Assembly (NCBI RefSeq): GCF_001320245.1
Contig: NZ_BCBA01000027.1
Coordinates: forward strand, 1 to 64,000
Reading direction: 5' to 3'
Length of the DNA: 64,000 nt
Source of the DNA: Pseudomonas sp. NBRC 111124
Lineage (GTDB): Bacteria; Pseudomonadota; Gammaproteobacteria; Pseudomonadales; Pseudomonadaceae
Below the pieces are notes generated by a model. The model saw only the letters and a program-made list of their open reading frames with translations, searched no databases and was not told the origin of the DNA. Shown here one piece after another: positions 10,111-18,961 of this stretch. Made by a program: the position numbers and the translations under genes. Numbering within the stretch: position 1 is the first letter of the stretch; each line of letters opens with the position of its first letter.

Positions 10111-11673
10111 TTGAGCCAAGCCCTAATCACTGCGTTGCAGAACCCTGCCCTGTACCCTCATCCCGTGGACGGGTTCCAACTGATCGAGACGCACATCTCC
10201 TGGGTCCTGCTCACCGGCGAGTACGCCTACAAGATCAAGAAGCCGATGAACTTCGGCTTCCTCGACTTCACCAGCCTTGGCCAGCGCCAGCATTTCTGTC
10301 ATGAAGAATTGCGCCTGAACCAGCGCCTGACCGAAGGCCTTTACCTTGAAGTCTTGCCGATCACCGGCAGTGCCGAAGCGCCGCAGATTGGTGGTGAAGG
10401 CGAAGCGATCGAATATGTGTTGAAGATGCGCCAGTTCCCCCAGGGCCAGATGCTCAATACCCTGCAGGCCAATGGCGAGCTGAACACCGGCCACATCGAC
10501 CAGATGGCCCGGCAGATTGCCGAGTTCCACCTGCAGGCGCCTAAAGTGTCGCCGGAGCACCCGCTGGGTACCCCGGAAAGCGTGATGGCCCCGGTCGAAC
10601 AGAACTTCGAGCAGATCCGCCCGTTCCTCAGCGAAAAAGCCGACCTGCAGCAACTGGACAACCTGCAGGCCTGGGCCCAGGACAGCTTCAAGCGCCTGCA
10701 TGGCCTGCTGGAAGCACGCAAAGCCAATGGTTTCATCCGTGAATGCCACGGTGACATTCACTTGGGCAACGCCACCCTGATCGACGGCAAGGTAGTGATC
10801 TTCGACTGCATCGAGTTCAACGAGCCGTTCCGCCTGACCGACGTCTACGCCGATGTCGGCTTCCTGGCGATGGACCTGGAAGACCGCGGCCTGAAGTGCC
10901 TGGCCCGTCGGTTCGTCAGCCAGTACCTGGAGCTGACCGGCGACTACGCCGGCCTTGAGCTGCTGAACTTCTACAAGGCCTACCGTGCGCTGGTACGCGC
11001 CAAAGTTGCCCTGTTCAGCCTGTCGGCCGATGCCGACGCCGTGCAGCGCGCCACTACCCTGCGCACCTACCGCAACTACGCCAATCTGGCGGAAAGCTAC
11101 AGCGCCATCCCTTCCCGCCTGCTGGCCATTACCCATGGCGTGTCGGCGGTGGGCAAGAGCCACGTGGCCATGCGCTTGGTCGAAGCACTGGGCGCAGTTC
11201 GCGTGCGCTCGGATGTAGAGCGCAAGCGCCTGTTCGGTGAACAGACGCAACAGAATGCGGGTCAGCTCGCTGCCGGCATCTATGACCAAAACGCCAGCGC
11301 GGCGACCTACCAGCGCCTGCACGAGCTGGCAGCGACGATCTTGCGGGCTGGCTTCCCGGTGGTGCTCGATGCCACCTACCTCAAGGCTGAACAGCGCCAG
11401 GCCGCCGCAGCCGTGGCCAGCGAGACTGGCGTGCCGTTCCTGATCCTCGACTGCCATGCGCCGGAAGCGGTGATCGCCAGCTGGCTGGAGCAGCGTCAGG
11501 CTGAGAACAGTGACCCTTCGGACGCCACGCTGGAAGTGATCAAGGCCCAACAGGCCAGCCGTGAGCCACTGGATGCACAGGAGCAAGTAAACAGCACCCG
11601 CATCGACACCCAGGAAGCCAGCGACATGGACCAGGTGATCGACCAGATTCGCCAGCGCCTGCCTGGCCTGTAA
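10111..11673 (+). CDS. Bifunctional kinase-like protein: aminoglycoside-phosphotransferase-like domain fused to a P-loop ATPase
   Basis: The N-terminal half resembles the aminoglycoside phosphotransferase fold, with the catalytic-loop motif ECHGDIHLGN and the metal-binding segment VIFDCIEF. The C-terminal half is a small P-loop kinase with Walker A GVSAVGKSH and a later LDATYLK segment. This two-domain architecture is conserved in proteobacteria (COG2187 plus COG0645 type) and its substrate is unknown. I prefer the TTG start at 10111 (520 residues), which has GGAAGGA upstream. An ATG at 10063 would add 16 residues without a good ribosome site. It is probably a free-standing gene. Confidence 0.8.
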   Translation: MSQALITALQNPALYPHPVDGFQLIETHISWVLLTGEYAYKIKKPMNFGFLDFTSLGQRQHFCHEELRLNQRLTEGLYLEVLPITGSAEAPQIGGEGEAIEYVLKMRQFPQGQMLNTLQANGELNTGHIDQMARQIAEFHLQAPKVSPEHPLGTPESVMAPVEQNFEQIRPFLSEKADLQQLDNLQAWAQDSFKRLHGLLEARKANGFIRECHGDIHLGNATLIDGKVVIFDCIEFNEPFRLTDVYADVGFLAMDLEDRGLKCLARRFVSQYLELTGDYAGLELLNFYKAYRALVRAKVALFSLSADADAVQRATTLRTYRNYANLAESYSAIPSRLLAITHGVSAVGKSHVAMRLVEALGAVRVRSDVERKRLFGEQTQQNAGQLAAGIYDQNASAATYQRLHELAATILRAGFPVVLDATYLKAEQRQAAAAVASETGVPFLILDCHAPEAVIASWLEQRQAENSDPSDATLEVIKAQQASREPLDAQEQVNSTRIDTQEASDMDQVIDQIRQRLPGL

Positions 11674-11684
11674 GTTTGCTTTAC

Positions 11685-11713
11685 GCCTGCTCCGGCCTGT
11701 TGCCGGGGCAGGC
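11685..11713 (+). terminator. Probable terminator after the kinase-like gene
   Basis: An 11-bp stem with one G-T wobble (GCCTGCTCCGG paired with CCGGGGCAGGC), followed by TTCTC. There is no long T-run, so termination strength is uncertain. Confidence 0.5.
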
Positions 11714-11845
11714 TTCTCACCTCGCCAGGGCAGCTCGTCGTCCCCAATGGCAAAAGGCCGCGCATTTTCCAACCCCCGCTACACTCCTCACTGACCTGCT
11801 CGCGATTTATCCCCTAGACCCGTTCAGCCATCGCAAGGAGGCTCG

Positions 11846-12121
11846 ATGAACGATGAATTGCAGCACCTGAAGAATCTTGGCAAGACCTCTGCGCAGTGGC
11901 TGCATGCGGCGGGTATCCACAGTGCATCGGACTTGCGCCGGTTGGGCGCGGTGGGTGCCTACCAGGCAGTGAAAACACGAGGGTTCCGGGCGTCGAAGGT
12001 GCTGTTGTACGCCATTGAAGGTGCATTGCTGGACATGCACTGGAACGATTTGCCAGCTGAACGCAAGGAAGCGCTCAATCAACAACTCGATGCGAAATGC
12101 CCCGTCCCCAAAAAAATCTGA
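11846..12121 (+). CDS. TfoX C-terminal-domain protein
   Basis: This 91-residue protein consists of a single helix-hairpin-helix-type TfoX C-terminal domain: LKNLGKTSAQWLHAAGI, then the DLRRLGAVGAYQ segment and ALLDMHWNDLP. In competence regulators such as TfoX/Sxy this domain follows an N-terminal domain that is missing here, so a competence role should not be assumed. The start ATG has GCAAGGAGG upstream (AAGGAGG, seven bases from the ATG). It ends just before the prrF promoter. Confidence 0.85.
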   Translation: MNDELQHLKNLGKTSAQWLHAAGIHSASDLRRLGAVGAYQAVKTRGFRASKVLLYAIEGALLDMHWNDLPAERKEALNQQLDAKCPVPKKI

Positions 12122-12140
12122 AATAAATCCGTGAAGGGGA

Positions 12141-12168
12141 TTGACGCTGTAATGAGAATCGTTATGAT
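12141..12168 (+). promoter_or_regulatory. prrF promoter overlapped by a Fur box
   Basis: A -35 TTGACG (12141-12146) and a -10 TATGAT (12163-12168) are separated by 16 bp. The spacer and -10 are covered by TAATGAGAATCGTTATG (12150-12166), which matches the last 17 positions of the 19-bp Fur consensus at 14 sites. Fur bound with iron would therefore block RNA polymerase directly. Confidence 0.88.
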
Positions 12169-12173
12169 TACCA

Positions 12174-12288
12174 CAACCGGTCGCGAGACTGGTTGGATAA
12201 GCTAAGAGCCCCTGGTTCGGACTCTCAGATTATCTCCTCATCAGGCTAATCACGGTTATTGACCCGGCACTTTGCCGGGTCTTTTTTT
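12174..12288 (+). ncRNA. prrF: PrrF iron-responsive small RNA (single copy)
   Basis: The RNA starts about six bases past the -10, runs about 115 nt and ends in a GACCCGGC/GCCGGGTC hairpin (12261-12281) with seven T. The core TATCTCCTCATCAGGCTAAT (12231-12250), conserved in PrrF RNAs, is present and is the part that pairs with target mRNAs. In Pseudomonas, PrrF is made during iron starvation and represses iron-rich proteins such as SodB, aconitase and succinate dehydrogenase through Hfq. It lies beside phuW, as in P. aeruginosa, but there is only one copy here. Confidence 0.93.
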
Positions 12289-12321
12289 GCCCGTAGCTTT
12301 CCCCGTCTCGCCCCTTTACCG

Positions 12322-13209
12322 CTAGTGGCGCAGCTGCGCGCAGTAATCCTGCTCCGGCATTGCTGCCGTGTACCAGACATAGTCGGCCACCCCAGGCTCG
12401 ACCTGCTCGCCTGCCTCGACGAACAGCAAGACCTTGCTCACACCCTGCGCCTCCAGATCGGCGAGGTGCAATGGCACCCCCAGGTCCTTGCGCGCATGGT
12501 AGGCACCTGCGAACAGCAATGCCGGCTGCGGCGCCGCCAGGAGCCGCTCGGCAATACGCCGATCGCGCTGTTGCTGCACGGCCAGCATCGCTGGCAGCTG
12601 GCTTTCCGGCAGCAGGCCACAATGCCCCTGTTTGACCTGTTCGAGCAGTGCCGCCCTGACCGCCGGAGCATTCGATCGTGTTCCCGGTAGACTCGCCGGG
12701 TGCCGATAGGCCTGGCGCATTTCTGTGGGTGACAGGTTGGCCGCCAAAAGCGGTACATGCTGCTGCAAAGCCTCTCGCACGATAGGGCCGTAAAGCTGCC
12801 AGTCCCAACCGTCCTCCCAGGCCAGAGCTTTGGGAAGGTCCTGCGGCAACTGTGCCTGCTCCGCTAGGGAATCGACGCGGGCCTGCTGTTCGGGCTGCAG
12901 CATTTCAAGCAGCAGGCTGCCCTGCGCCCGGCGTTGCTGCAGCGCACGCATCAGCCACAGCTGCAAGGCGTGATGATCCGGGTTGTCATGCTTCTCGCCG
13001 ACCAGCACCCGCGGCGCATCGGCCAGGCCTTCGATCAGCTGCTCAGGGCTGATGGCCTGCCCGCTGGCCAGATCACGGATCTGCCCAAGCTCGGCGTTAT
13101 CCCGCCCTTCGCTGCTCTGCCAGGCAGGCAAAGGCGGCAGGCTGGCCTGGCAGCCCCCCAATGTCAGCGCAAGGCACATTAACGAACCCCAGAGCATAGG
13201 GTGAGCCAT
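12322..13209 (-). CDS. phuW: ChaN-family lipoprotein of the heme-uptake operon (PhuW-like)
   Basis: The protein has 295 residues with a lipoprotein signal ending in LGGC (Cys20). It shows the ChaN/DUF399 fold signatures VLVGEKHDNPDHH near the N-terminus, a LLEML strand and AGAYHARKDLGVP near the C-terminus. ChaN proteins are surface or periplasm-facing lipoproteins reported to bind heme. It is the last gene of phuTUVW; its GGAGGT ribosome site overlaps the phuV stop. The gene ends about 30 bases from the PrrF terminator, running convergently with it. Confidence 0.88.
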   Translation of the reverse strand: MAHPMLWGSLMCLALTLGGCQASLPPLPAWQSSEGRDNAELGQIRDLASGQAISPEQLIEGLADAPRVLVGEKHDNPDHHALQLWLMRALQQRRAQGSLLLEMLQPEQQARVDSLAEQAQLPQDLPKALAWEDGWDWQLYGPIVREALQQHVPLLAANLSPTEMRQAYRHPASLPGTRSNAPAVRAALLEQVKQGHCGLLPESQLPAMLAVQQQRDRRIAERLLAAPQPALLFAGAYHARKDLGVPLHLADLEAQGVSKVLLFVEAGEQVEPGVADYVWYTAAMPEQDYCAQLRH

Positions 13210-13221
13210 GGGCAGTACCTC

Positions 13222-13989
13222 CTACCGGGTAATGATCAGTGGATGGCCCCGCTCCGGGTGCGCCTGCACCAGCACGTCGATACCGAACACAGCCTTGAGC
13301 GCCACCGGCGTCAGTACCTCCTGCGGTGTGGCCAGGGCATGGCAGCGTCCGCTTTCGAGGAGCAGGATGCGATCACAGTAGCGCGCGGCCAGGTTCAGGT
13401 CATGCAGGATCACCAGCACAGCGGCGCCGCAGTCGGCGAAACGGCGCACGGCTTCCAAGGTTGTGTGCTGATGCAGCGGGTCGAGCATCGAAGTCGGCTC
13501 GTCCAGCAACAGCGTGGTGCCCTCCTCACCCGGCCAAAGCTGCGCGAGTACGCGTGCCAGGTGCACCCTTTGCCGTTCGCCGCCAGACAACGCCAGGTAA
13601 CTGCGACCCACCAGGTGCGCAGCATCCGCCGCCTGCAGAGCCCCCTGGACGATCTCGGCATCTTGCCGTTGCCCGGTGTCATGGGGCATGCGCCCCATGG
13701 CCACCACTTCCTCGACCTTGAACGAAAACCCCAGGCTGGACACCTGCGGCAGCACCGCCAGGCGCCTGGCGCGCTCTTGCCCTGCCCAGTCAGCTAATGG
13801 CCGGGATTGCAGCGACACATGCCCGCGATCCGGCGCCAATTCACCACACAAGACACCCAGCAGGCTGCTCTTGCCGGCGCCATTGGGGCCAAGAACACCC
13901 ACGACCTGCCCAGGGCTCAGATCCAGATCGATACCGTGCAACACGTCATTGCTGCCTCGCTTCAGGTGCAGCCCTTCGACTTGCAACAT
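13222..13989 (-). CDS. phuV: Heme ABC transporter ATP-binding protein
   Basis: This 255-residue ATPase powers heme import across the inner membrane with the permease PhuU. Walker A is GPNGAGKSS, the ABC signature is [12 protein letters not shown] and Walker B is [10 protein letters not shown], followed by a switch His in [11 protein letters not shown]. The start is ATG at 13989, overlapping the phuU stop as TGATG. The HmuV/PhuV assignment comes from the operon; on its own the sequence could be any iron-chelate ATPase of the FecE group. Confidence 0.92.
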   Translation of the reverse strand: MLQVEGLHLKRGSNDVLHGIDLDLSPGQVVGVLGPNGAGKSSLLGVLCGELAPDRGHVSLQSRPLADWAGQERARRLAVLPQVSSLGFSFKVEEVVAMGRMPHDTGQRQDAEIVQGALQAADAAHLVGRSYLALSGGERQRVHLARVLAQLWPGEEGTTLLLDEPTSMLDPLHQHTTLEAVRRFADCGAAVLVILHDLNLAARYCDRILLLESGRCHALATPQEVLTPVALKAVFGIDVLVQAHPERGHPLIITR

Positions 13990-15026
13990 CAACTGCGCCC
14001 TCGTATCAGCAGAATCAGGAAGAACGGCGCGCCGATAAAGGCGGTAACGATACCGATCGGCAGCTCGGCAGGCGCCAGCAGCAGCCGTGCCGCGAGATCG
14101 GCAAACAGCATGAGAACGCCTCCGGCCAGCAACGATGCGGGCAGTACCACGCGGTGATCAGGCCCTGCGAGCAAACGCACCAGGTGAGGTACCACCAGGC
14201 CAATGAAACCGATCAGCCCCGCAGCCGCGACAGCTGCGCCCACACCCAACGCCGTGCAGAACACCAGTTCGCGCTTTAGTCGCTCCACGTCAACACCCAG
14301 GTGGCGCGCCTCCGACTCGCCCAGCAACAAGGCATTCAGCGCCTTGGCGCGGCGCGGCAACCACAGCGCCACGCCGCCTGCGATCAGCAGCAAAGGCCAA
14401 AGGCGTTCGTAGCTGGCACCGTTGAGGCTCCCCAGGTTCCAGAAGGTCAGCGTACGCAGGGTGGCATCATCGGCCAGGTAGGAAAACAGGCCAACCGCAG
14501 CACCACCCAGCGCAGTCATGGCCACACCCGCCAGTAACATCGTGGCAACGTTGGTCTGACCGTCGCGACGCCCCAGGCGATAAACCAGCGCAGTCACCCC
14601 CAGCCCGCCAATAAAGGCACACAGCGACAACAGATAAGGGGCAATTACCTCCGGCATGCCTCCAAGCCAGCTGCCGCCAACAATGGCCACCGCAGCGCCC
14701 ATTGCCGCACCGGCGGCAACCCCTACCAGGCCCGGGTCGGCCAGCGGGTTACGAAACAGCCCCTGCATGGCCACACCAGACAGTGCCAGCACCGCACCCA
14801 CAGCCAAACCGAGCAAGGTCCGCGGCAGACGGATTTGCCCCAGGATCATCTCGGCCTGCTGCAGCCCATCTGCTGCAATGGGCAGACCCAACAGGCGCAG
14901 GCCTGCACGCAAGGTGTCGACCAACGGGAGGCTGACAGGCCCCAACGCCAGCGACAGCCAGACAGCCAGCAGACACAGCAATGTCAGGCAAACAAACAGT
15001 GTTCGCGGCTGGATCCGTTGTTTCAT
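13989..15026 (-). CDS. phuU: Heme ABC transporter permease
   Basis: This 345-residue FecCD/BtuC-type permease has about ten hydrophobic segments. The typical [19 protein letters not shown] block comes early, and the cytoplasmic coupling region [19 protein letters not shown] comes late. It dimerises to carry heme delivered by PhuT. Its ATG overlaps the phuT stop as ATGA and its stop overlaps the phuV start, so the T-U-V genes are translationally coupled. Confidence 0.94.
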   Translation of the reverse strand: MKQRIQPRTLFVCLTLLCLLAVWLSLALGPVSLPLVDTLRAGLRLLGLPIAADGLQQAEMILGQIRLPRTLLGLAVGAVLALSGVAMQGLFRNPLADPGLVGVAAGAAMGAAVAIVGGSWLGGMPEVIAPYLLSLCAFIGGLGVTALVYRLGRRDGQTNVATMLLAGVAMTALGGAAVGLFSYLADDATLRTLTFWNLGSLNGASYERLWPLLLIAGGVALWLPRRAKALNALLLGESEARHLGVDVERLKRELVFCTALGVGAAVAAAGLIGFIGLVVPHLVRLLAGPDHRVVLPASLLAGGVLMLFADLAARLLLAPAELPIGIVTAFIGAPFFLILLIRGRS

Positions 15027-15898
15027 TTAGCAGCGCTTGCCGGGTAGAACGCAGTCGCCAGCGCCTGCAGGGCGGTTGGCAGGCGCGGGCCAAGGCCGCC
15101 CACCAGCAAGGTTGGATCGAGTAACACCAGGCGCTTGTCGCGCACTGCGCGGGAAGCGGCCAGCGCCGGGTTTTCCTTGAGCAATGCCTGCAAGGCCTGC
15201 TCGCCGCTCAGCGAACGGTCAGAGAACACCACGACATCCGGGTCGAGCGACGCCAGCGCCTCATTGGAAAAGTTCTTGTAGCCTTGGTGCTCGGCCAGGT
15301 TGCGCGCCCCCGCCTGACGCAACACCCAGTCCCCTGCCGTGCCCTGCCCTGCAATCAGCGGTTTAGCACCCGCATGGCCCACCAGCAGCAACACACCTGG
15401 CGCCTTGTGATTCTGCTGGGCCTGCTTTACCTGCAATTGCACCGCTTCGAGTTGCTGGTGATAGCTGGCCATCAACTGCGCCGCTCTACCCTCGGCGCCC
15501 AGCAACGCGCCCAGCTGCTTGAGATTCTGATCCACCGCAGACAGCTCGGCCTGGCTGGAAAACAACTCGACTCGCACACCCGCCTTGCGCACCTGCGCCA
15601 GCACCGGCGGCGGCCCCATTTCTTCGGTGCCGACCAGCACATCCGGGCGCAGGCTGAGAATGCCCTCAGCCGACAGCTGCCGCTGATAACCGATACTTGG
15701 CAAGGCCTTTAGCGATTCGGGGTGCTGGCTGGTGGTATCGACGCCCACAAGGCGTGGCTGGCCCCCCAGCTCACTGATCCACTCGCTCAGCGCTCCGCCA
15801 GCGCTGACCCAGCGCTGCGGCAATTCGGAGGCCAAGGCCTGGGTGGAAGCAACGAAAGCTGCGCACAGAGCGAGCAAGGCAGCGGGACGACGCATCAT
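15023..15898 (-). CDS. phuT: Periplasmic heme-binding protein
   Basis: This cluster A-III (helical backbone) substrate-binding protein delivers heme to PhuUV. The chosen start (ATG ATG at 15898) gives 291 residues and has AGAAGGA five bases upstream; longer in-frame extensions lack a site. A Sec signal peptide (about 1-24, ending TQALA) is clear. PTLLVGGLGPR near the C-terminus and LRPDVLVGTEEMGP are typical of HmuT/PhuT. It heads phuTUVW and is preceded by a Fur-box-like sequence. Confidence 0.92.
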   Translation of the reverse strand: MMRRPAALLALCAAFVASTQALASELPQRWVSAGGALSEWISELGGQPRLVGVDTTSQHPESLKALPSIGYQRQLSAEGILSLRPDVLVGTEEMGPPPVLAQVRKAGVRVELFSSQAELSAVDQNLKQLGALLGAEGRAAQLMASYHQQLEAVQLQVKQAQQNHKAPGVLLLVGHAGAKPLIAGQGTAGDWVLRQAGARNLAEHQGYKNFSNEALASLDPDVVVFSDRSLSGEQALQALLKENPALAASRAVRDKRLVLLDPTLLVGGLGPRLPTALQALATAFYPASAAK

Positions 15899-15988
15899 CG
15901 AATTCCTTCTGAAGGCGGGTCGCACGCCTTGTGGCGGGCGGCAGAACTGCGCACCATAGGCGGCTGGCGCAGCGAATGCGGGCAATTT

Positions 15989-16007
15989 GATAATTATTCG
16001 CATTGAG
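15989..16007. promoter_or_regulatory. Fur-box-like sequence between phuT and the Rieske gene
   Basis: The 19-bp stretch starting GATAATTATTCG keeps the first half of the Fur consensus and a partial second half. It lies about 90 bases upstream of phuT and 40 bases upstream of the Rieske gene, so it could control both divergent genes. Confidence 0.6.
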
Positions 16008-16046
16008 GCGTCAAGCCATCACTTTGTTTCACGAGCCTTCCCTGCA

Positions 16047-16364
16047 ATGCACTTTCTCTGTCCATCCGCAGCCCTGACCGAGGGCCACAGCCGCGCCTTC
16101 AGCGTAGACGGCTTCGACCTGTTCGGCGTGCGTCGCCACGGCCAGGTGCACCTCTACCGCAACCGCTGCCCACATCGCAACATCCCGCTGAACTGGGCGC
16201 AAGATGCCTTTCTCGATGACAGTGCCAGCTTGATCCACTGCGCCCATCATGGCGCACTGTTTCTGATTGAGGGTGGTGAATGCGTGGCTGGCCCCTGCGA
16301 AGGCGAGATGCTGCAGGCCCTGGACTGCCATGAAGACAGCCAAGGCATCTGGCTCAAGAGTTGA
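16047..16364 (+). CDS. Small Rieske [2Fe-2S] ferredoxin-like protein
   Basis: This 105-residue protein is a stand-alone Rieske domain. The two cluster motifs are CPHRN (C-x-H) and CAHHG (C-x2-H), spaced about 20 residues apart, so all four ligands are present. There is no membrane segment. Such proteins act as soluble electron carriers, often for oxygenases, but no oxygenase gene is adjacent. I used the ATG at 16047 beginning MHFLCPSAA because the upstream in-frame extension runs through the Fur-box region. It is divergent from phuT and overlaps the sfsA 3' end by 11 bases. Confidence 0.85.
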   Translation: MHFLCPSAALTEGHSRAFSVDGFDLFGVRRHGQVHLYRNRCPHRNIPLNWAQDAFLDDSASLIHCAHHGALFLIEGGECVAGPCEGEMLQALDCHEDSQGIWLKS

Positions 16365-17064
16365 GCAGCACCGGCAGCGGGCGGTCGATGACGATTTGCT
16401 GGCTATCCAGGCGTACACCGTAGGCCAGCACCTCGACCCCGTCTGCCATGGCAGCGCGCAGGGCGTTGGCATAGGCGAAGTCGATTTCATCAGCAGGGCG
16501 TACTGCTTCGATGCCGGTAAGGTTCACGCAGTACAGCTGCACCGCACGGATGCCCTGCCGTGCCAAGGCCGCCAGCTCACGCAGGTGCTTGGCGCCGCGC
16601 TGGGTCACGGCATCCGGAAACGCCGCCACGGCCGTCTCCGGATAACCCAGGGTCACGCTCTTGACCTCCACATAGGCCGGACCGTCGGCGAACTCCAGGC
16701 GAAAATCCACCCGACTCCTTTCTTCGCCGTAGGCCACTTCACGTTTCAGCGCGGTAAAACCGGCCAATTCATGGATCACGCCGGCGCGCAGCGCCTCTTC
16801 AACCAGTGCGTTGGCCCGCCCGGTATTGATGCAGGCCAGCCGGCCCTGGGGCGTTTCGCTGATTTCCCAGGTACCTGGCAGCTTGCGCTTGGGGTCGTTT
16901 GAGCGGCTGAACCACACCTGTCCTCCCTCGCGCATGCAATTGAGCATGGAACCGGTGTTAGGGCAGTGGATGGTCAATTGCTCGCCATTATCCAGTTCGA
17001 TGTCGGCCAGGAAGCGCTTGTAGCGGCGCAGCAAGCGCCCTTGTTCAAGTTGAGGAAAATACAC
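16354..17064 (-). CDS. sfsA: SfsA family DNA/RNA-associated nuclease-like protein
   Basis: This 236-residue protein is called sugar fermentation stimulation protein after E. coli sfsA. It has the family signatures CPNTGSML near the N-terminus and a nuclease-like core with [20 protein letters not shown] (D...E-V-K, as in PD-(D/E)xK enzymes), then [13 protein letters not shown]. The molecular role is still unclear; DNA binding has been reported for E. coli SfsA. It sits three bases downstream of the aminotransferase gene, so the two are probably co-transcribed. Confidence 0.93.
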   Translation of the reverse strand: MYFPQLEQGRLLRRYKRFLADIELDNGEQLTIHCPNTGSMLNCMREGGQVWFSRSNDPKRKLPGTWEISETPQGRLACINTGRANALVEEALRAGVIHELAGFTALKREVAYGEERSRVDFRLEFADGPAYVEVKSVTLGYPETAVAAFPDAVTQRGAKHLRELAALARQGIRAVQLYCVNLTGIEAVRPADEIDFAYANALRAAMADGVEVLAYGVRLDSQQIVIDRPLPVLLNS

Positions 17065-17067
17065 CCC

Positions 17068-18240
17068 TTACCCCTGCCAGCTTTTCAGACCGCGGGCAAT
17101 GCGCTCGACCGCCTGTTCCAGGCGCGGCAGGCTCTGGGTGTAGGCAAACCGCACATGGTGGCCGGCCAGATGGCGGCCGAAGTCCAGGCCCGGGGTAAAG
17201 GCCAGGTGCTCGGTTTCGAGGAAGTGCTGGCAGAAAGCAAAGGCATCGCCACCGAACGGGCTGATGTCGGCATACAGGTAGAACGCCCCCTGTGGCTCGA
17301 CGGCGATGCGGAAGCCCAGCTCACGCAGGGCCGGCAGCAGATAGTCGCGGCGACGGGCGAACTCGGCACGGCGCGCTTCGAAAATCGCCAGCGTTTCCGG
17401 CTCGAAGCAAGCCAGTGCCGCATGCTGGGCCATGCTCGGTGCGCTGATGTAGAGGTTTTGTGCGAGCTTCTCCAGGTCGGCCACGGCATTGGGCGGTGCC
17501 ACCAGCCAGCCGAGCCGCCAGCCGGTCATGCCGAAATACTTGGAAAAACTATTAAGGACGAACGCCGAGTCGTCCACTTCCAGCACACTTGGCGCGTCCA
17601 TGCCGTAGGTCAGGCCGTGGTAGATCTCGTCCACTACCAGATGGCCGTGTCGCTCATGGGTAGCCTTGGACAGGCTGGCCAACTCGTCTCGGCCCAGAAC
17701 AGTTCCTGTCGGGTTGGCGGGCGAGGCGACCAGGGCGCCGACGCTGTCCTTGTCCCAGTAACGCTCGACCAGGTCGGCGGTCAGCTGGTAGTTGACCTCC
17801 GGCCCCACTGGCACCAGCTGCGCACCGCCTTCCACCAGGCGCAGGAAGTGGCGGTTGCACGGGTAACCTGGGTCGGCCAGCAGCCAGTGCTTGCCAGGGT
17901 CGACCAGCAGGCTGCTGGCCAACAGCAGCGCCCCGGAGCCGCCCGGGGTGACGAGAATCCGCTCAGGGTCGATGTGCAAGCCATAGCGCTGGCCGTAGAA
18001 CCCGGCGATGGCCTCGCGCAGCGCTGGCAGCCCACGGGCGGCGGTATAGCGGGTATGCCCGGCGGCCAATGCAGCCTGCCCGGCAGCAACGATCGGTGCG
18101 GCGGTGGTGAAATCCGGCTCGCCGATTTCCAGGTGGATCACATCATGGCCAGCCGCCTGCAGCTCGTTGGCCCGCGCCAGCAACGCCATGACATGGAAGG
18201 GTTCGATGGCGCGGCTGCGCGCACTGTAGGGGTGGGCCAT
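17068..18240 (-). CDS. Class I/II pyridoxal-phosphate aminotransferase
   Basis: This 390-residue fold-type I enzyme has the lysine motif SFSKYFGMTGWRLGW, whose Lys (SFSK) forms the aldimine with pyridoxal phosphate. VASPANPTG and the C-terminal VRFAYTQ arginine complete the pocket. It resembles aspartate or aromatic aminotransferases of the Igamma group, but the substrate cannot be read from sequence. It is divergent from dksA and is followed directly by sfsA. Confidence 0.9.
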   Translation of the reverse strand: MAHPYSARSRAIEPFHVMALLARANELQAAGHDVIHLEIGEPDFTTAAPIVAAGQAALAAGHTRYTAARGLPALREAIAGFYGQRYGLHIDPERILVTPGGSGALLLASSLLVDPGKHWLLADPGYPCNRHFLRLVEGGAQLVPVGPEVNYQLTADLVERYWDKDSVGALVASPANPTGTVLGRDELASLSKATHERHGHLVVDEIYHGLTYGMDAPSVLEVDDSAFVLNSFSKYFGMTGWRLGWLVAPPNAVADLEKLAQNLYISAPSMAQHAALACFEPETLAIFEARRAEFARRRDYLLPALRELGFRIAVEPQGAFYLYADISPFGGDAFAFCQHFLETEHLAFTPGLDFGRHLAGHHVRFAYTQSLPRLEQAVERIARGLKSWQG

Positions 18241-18451
18241 GACCTTCTCTCAATTGGGTCTAAACTGTTGATTCTACCTTTGCACGGCACCGAACGTGCG
18301 CCGCACGTTGCGGTCAACACCTAGGGTCGGGCGGGCTAGCGCAACCCCCGATCTATCTGGTAAGTTCGGCGGCTCGCAGTCGCAGGGCCGGCGGGTGCCG
18401 GAGATGGAGCATCCTGCGCATTGGATCAGATGAGTGAGAGGCGGTCTATTC

Positions 18452-18898
18452 ATGTCCACCGTAGAAAAGCAAAAACCCGGTCAGACCATGTACGGTGTCG
18501 AGCCTTATAAAGAGACCAAGGGCGAAGAGTACATGGGCGAGCCCATGCGCAAGCACTTCACCAAGCTCCTTAATGCCTGGAAAGGCGAGCTGATGGTCAG
18601 TGTGGACCGTACCGTGGACCACATGAAGGACGAAGCGGCCAACTTCCCCGACCCGGCCGACCGTGCCAGCCAGGAAGAAGAGTTCGCACTGGAGCTGCGC
18701 AACCGCGACCGCGAGCGCAAGCTGATCAAAAAGATCGACAAGACCCTGCAGAAGATTCAGGACCAGGATTACGGCTGGTGCGATTCCTGCGGTATCGAGA
18801 TCGGCCTGCGCCGTCTGGAGGCCCGCCCGACCGCCGACCTGTGCTTCGACTGCAAGGAAATCTCGGAGAAAAAGGAAAAGACCGTCGGCAAAGGCTGA
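18452..18898 (+). CDS. dksA: RNA polymerase-binding transcription factor DksA
   Basis: DksA enters the RNA polymerase secondary channel and with ppGpp lowers rRNA and raises amino-acid promoter activity. It has 148 residues with a coiled coil tipped by DPADRASQ (acidic residues Asp67 and Asp70). The four-cysteine zinc finger (Cys110, 113, 131, 134) makes it the classical zinc form rather than the cysteine-poor paralogue. I chose ATG at 18452 (MSTVEK); an upstream in-frame start would add six unconserved residues. A strong terminator follows. Confidence 0.97.
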   Translation: MSTVEKQKPGQTMYGVEPYKETKGEEYMGEPMRKHFTKLLNAWKGELMVSVDRTVDHMKDEAANFPDPADRASQEEEFALELRNRDRERKLIKKIDKTLQKIQDQDYGWCDSCGIEIGLRRLEARPTADLCFDCKEISEKKEKTVGKG

Positions 18899-18913
18899 CA
18901 CGTCTTCCATCCG

Positions 18914-18938
18914 AACGGGGCGCATCATGCGCCCCGTT
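18914..18938 (+). terminator. Terminator after dksA
   Basis: Perfect 11-bp stem AACGGGGCGCA / TGCGCCCCGTT with a three-base loop, followed by TCATTTAT, 15 bases past the stop codon. Confidence 0.88.
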
Positions 18939-18961
18939 TCATTTATATGCCCGGCAATGCC

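Noticed and set aside
11846..12121. Competence regulator TfoX
   Set aside because: Only the C-terminal domain is present; the N-terminal domain that defines TfoX/Sxy regulators is missing, so no competence role is claimed.
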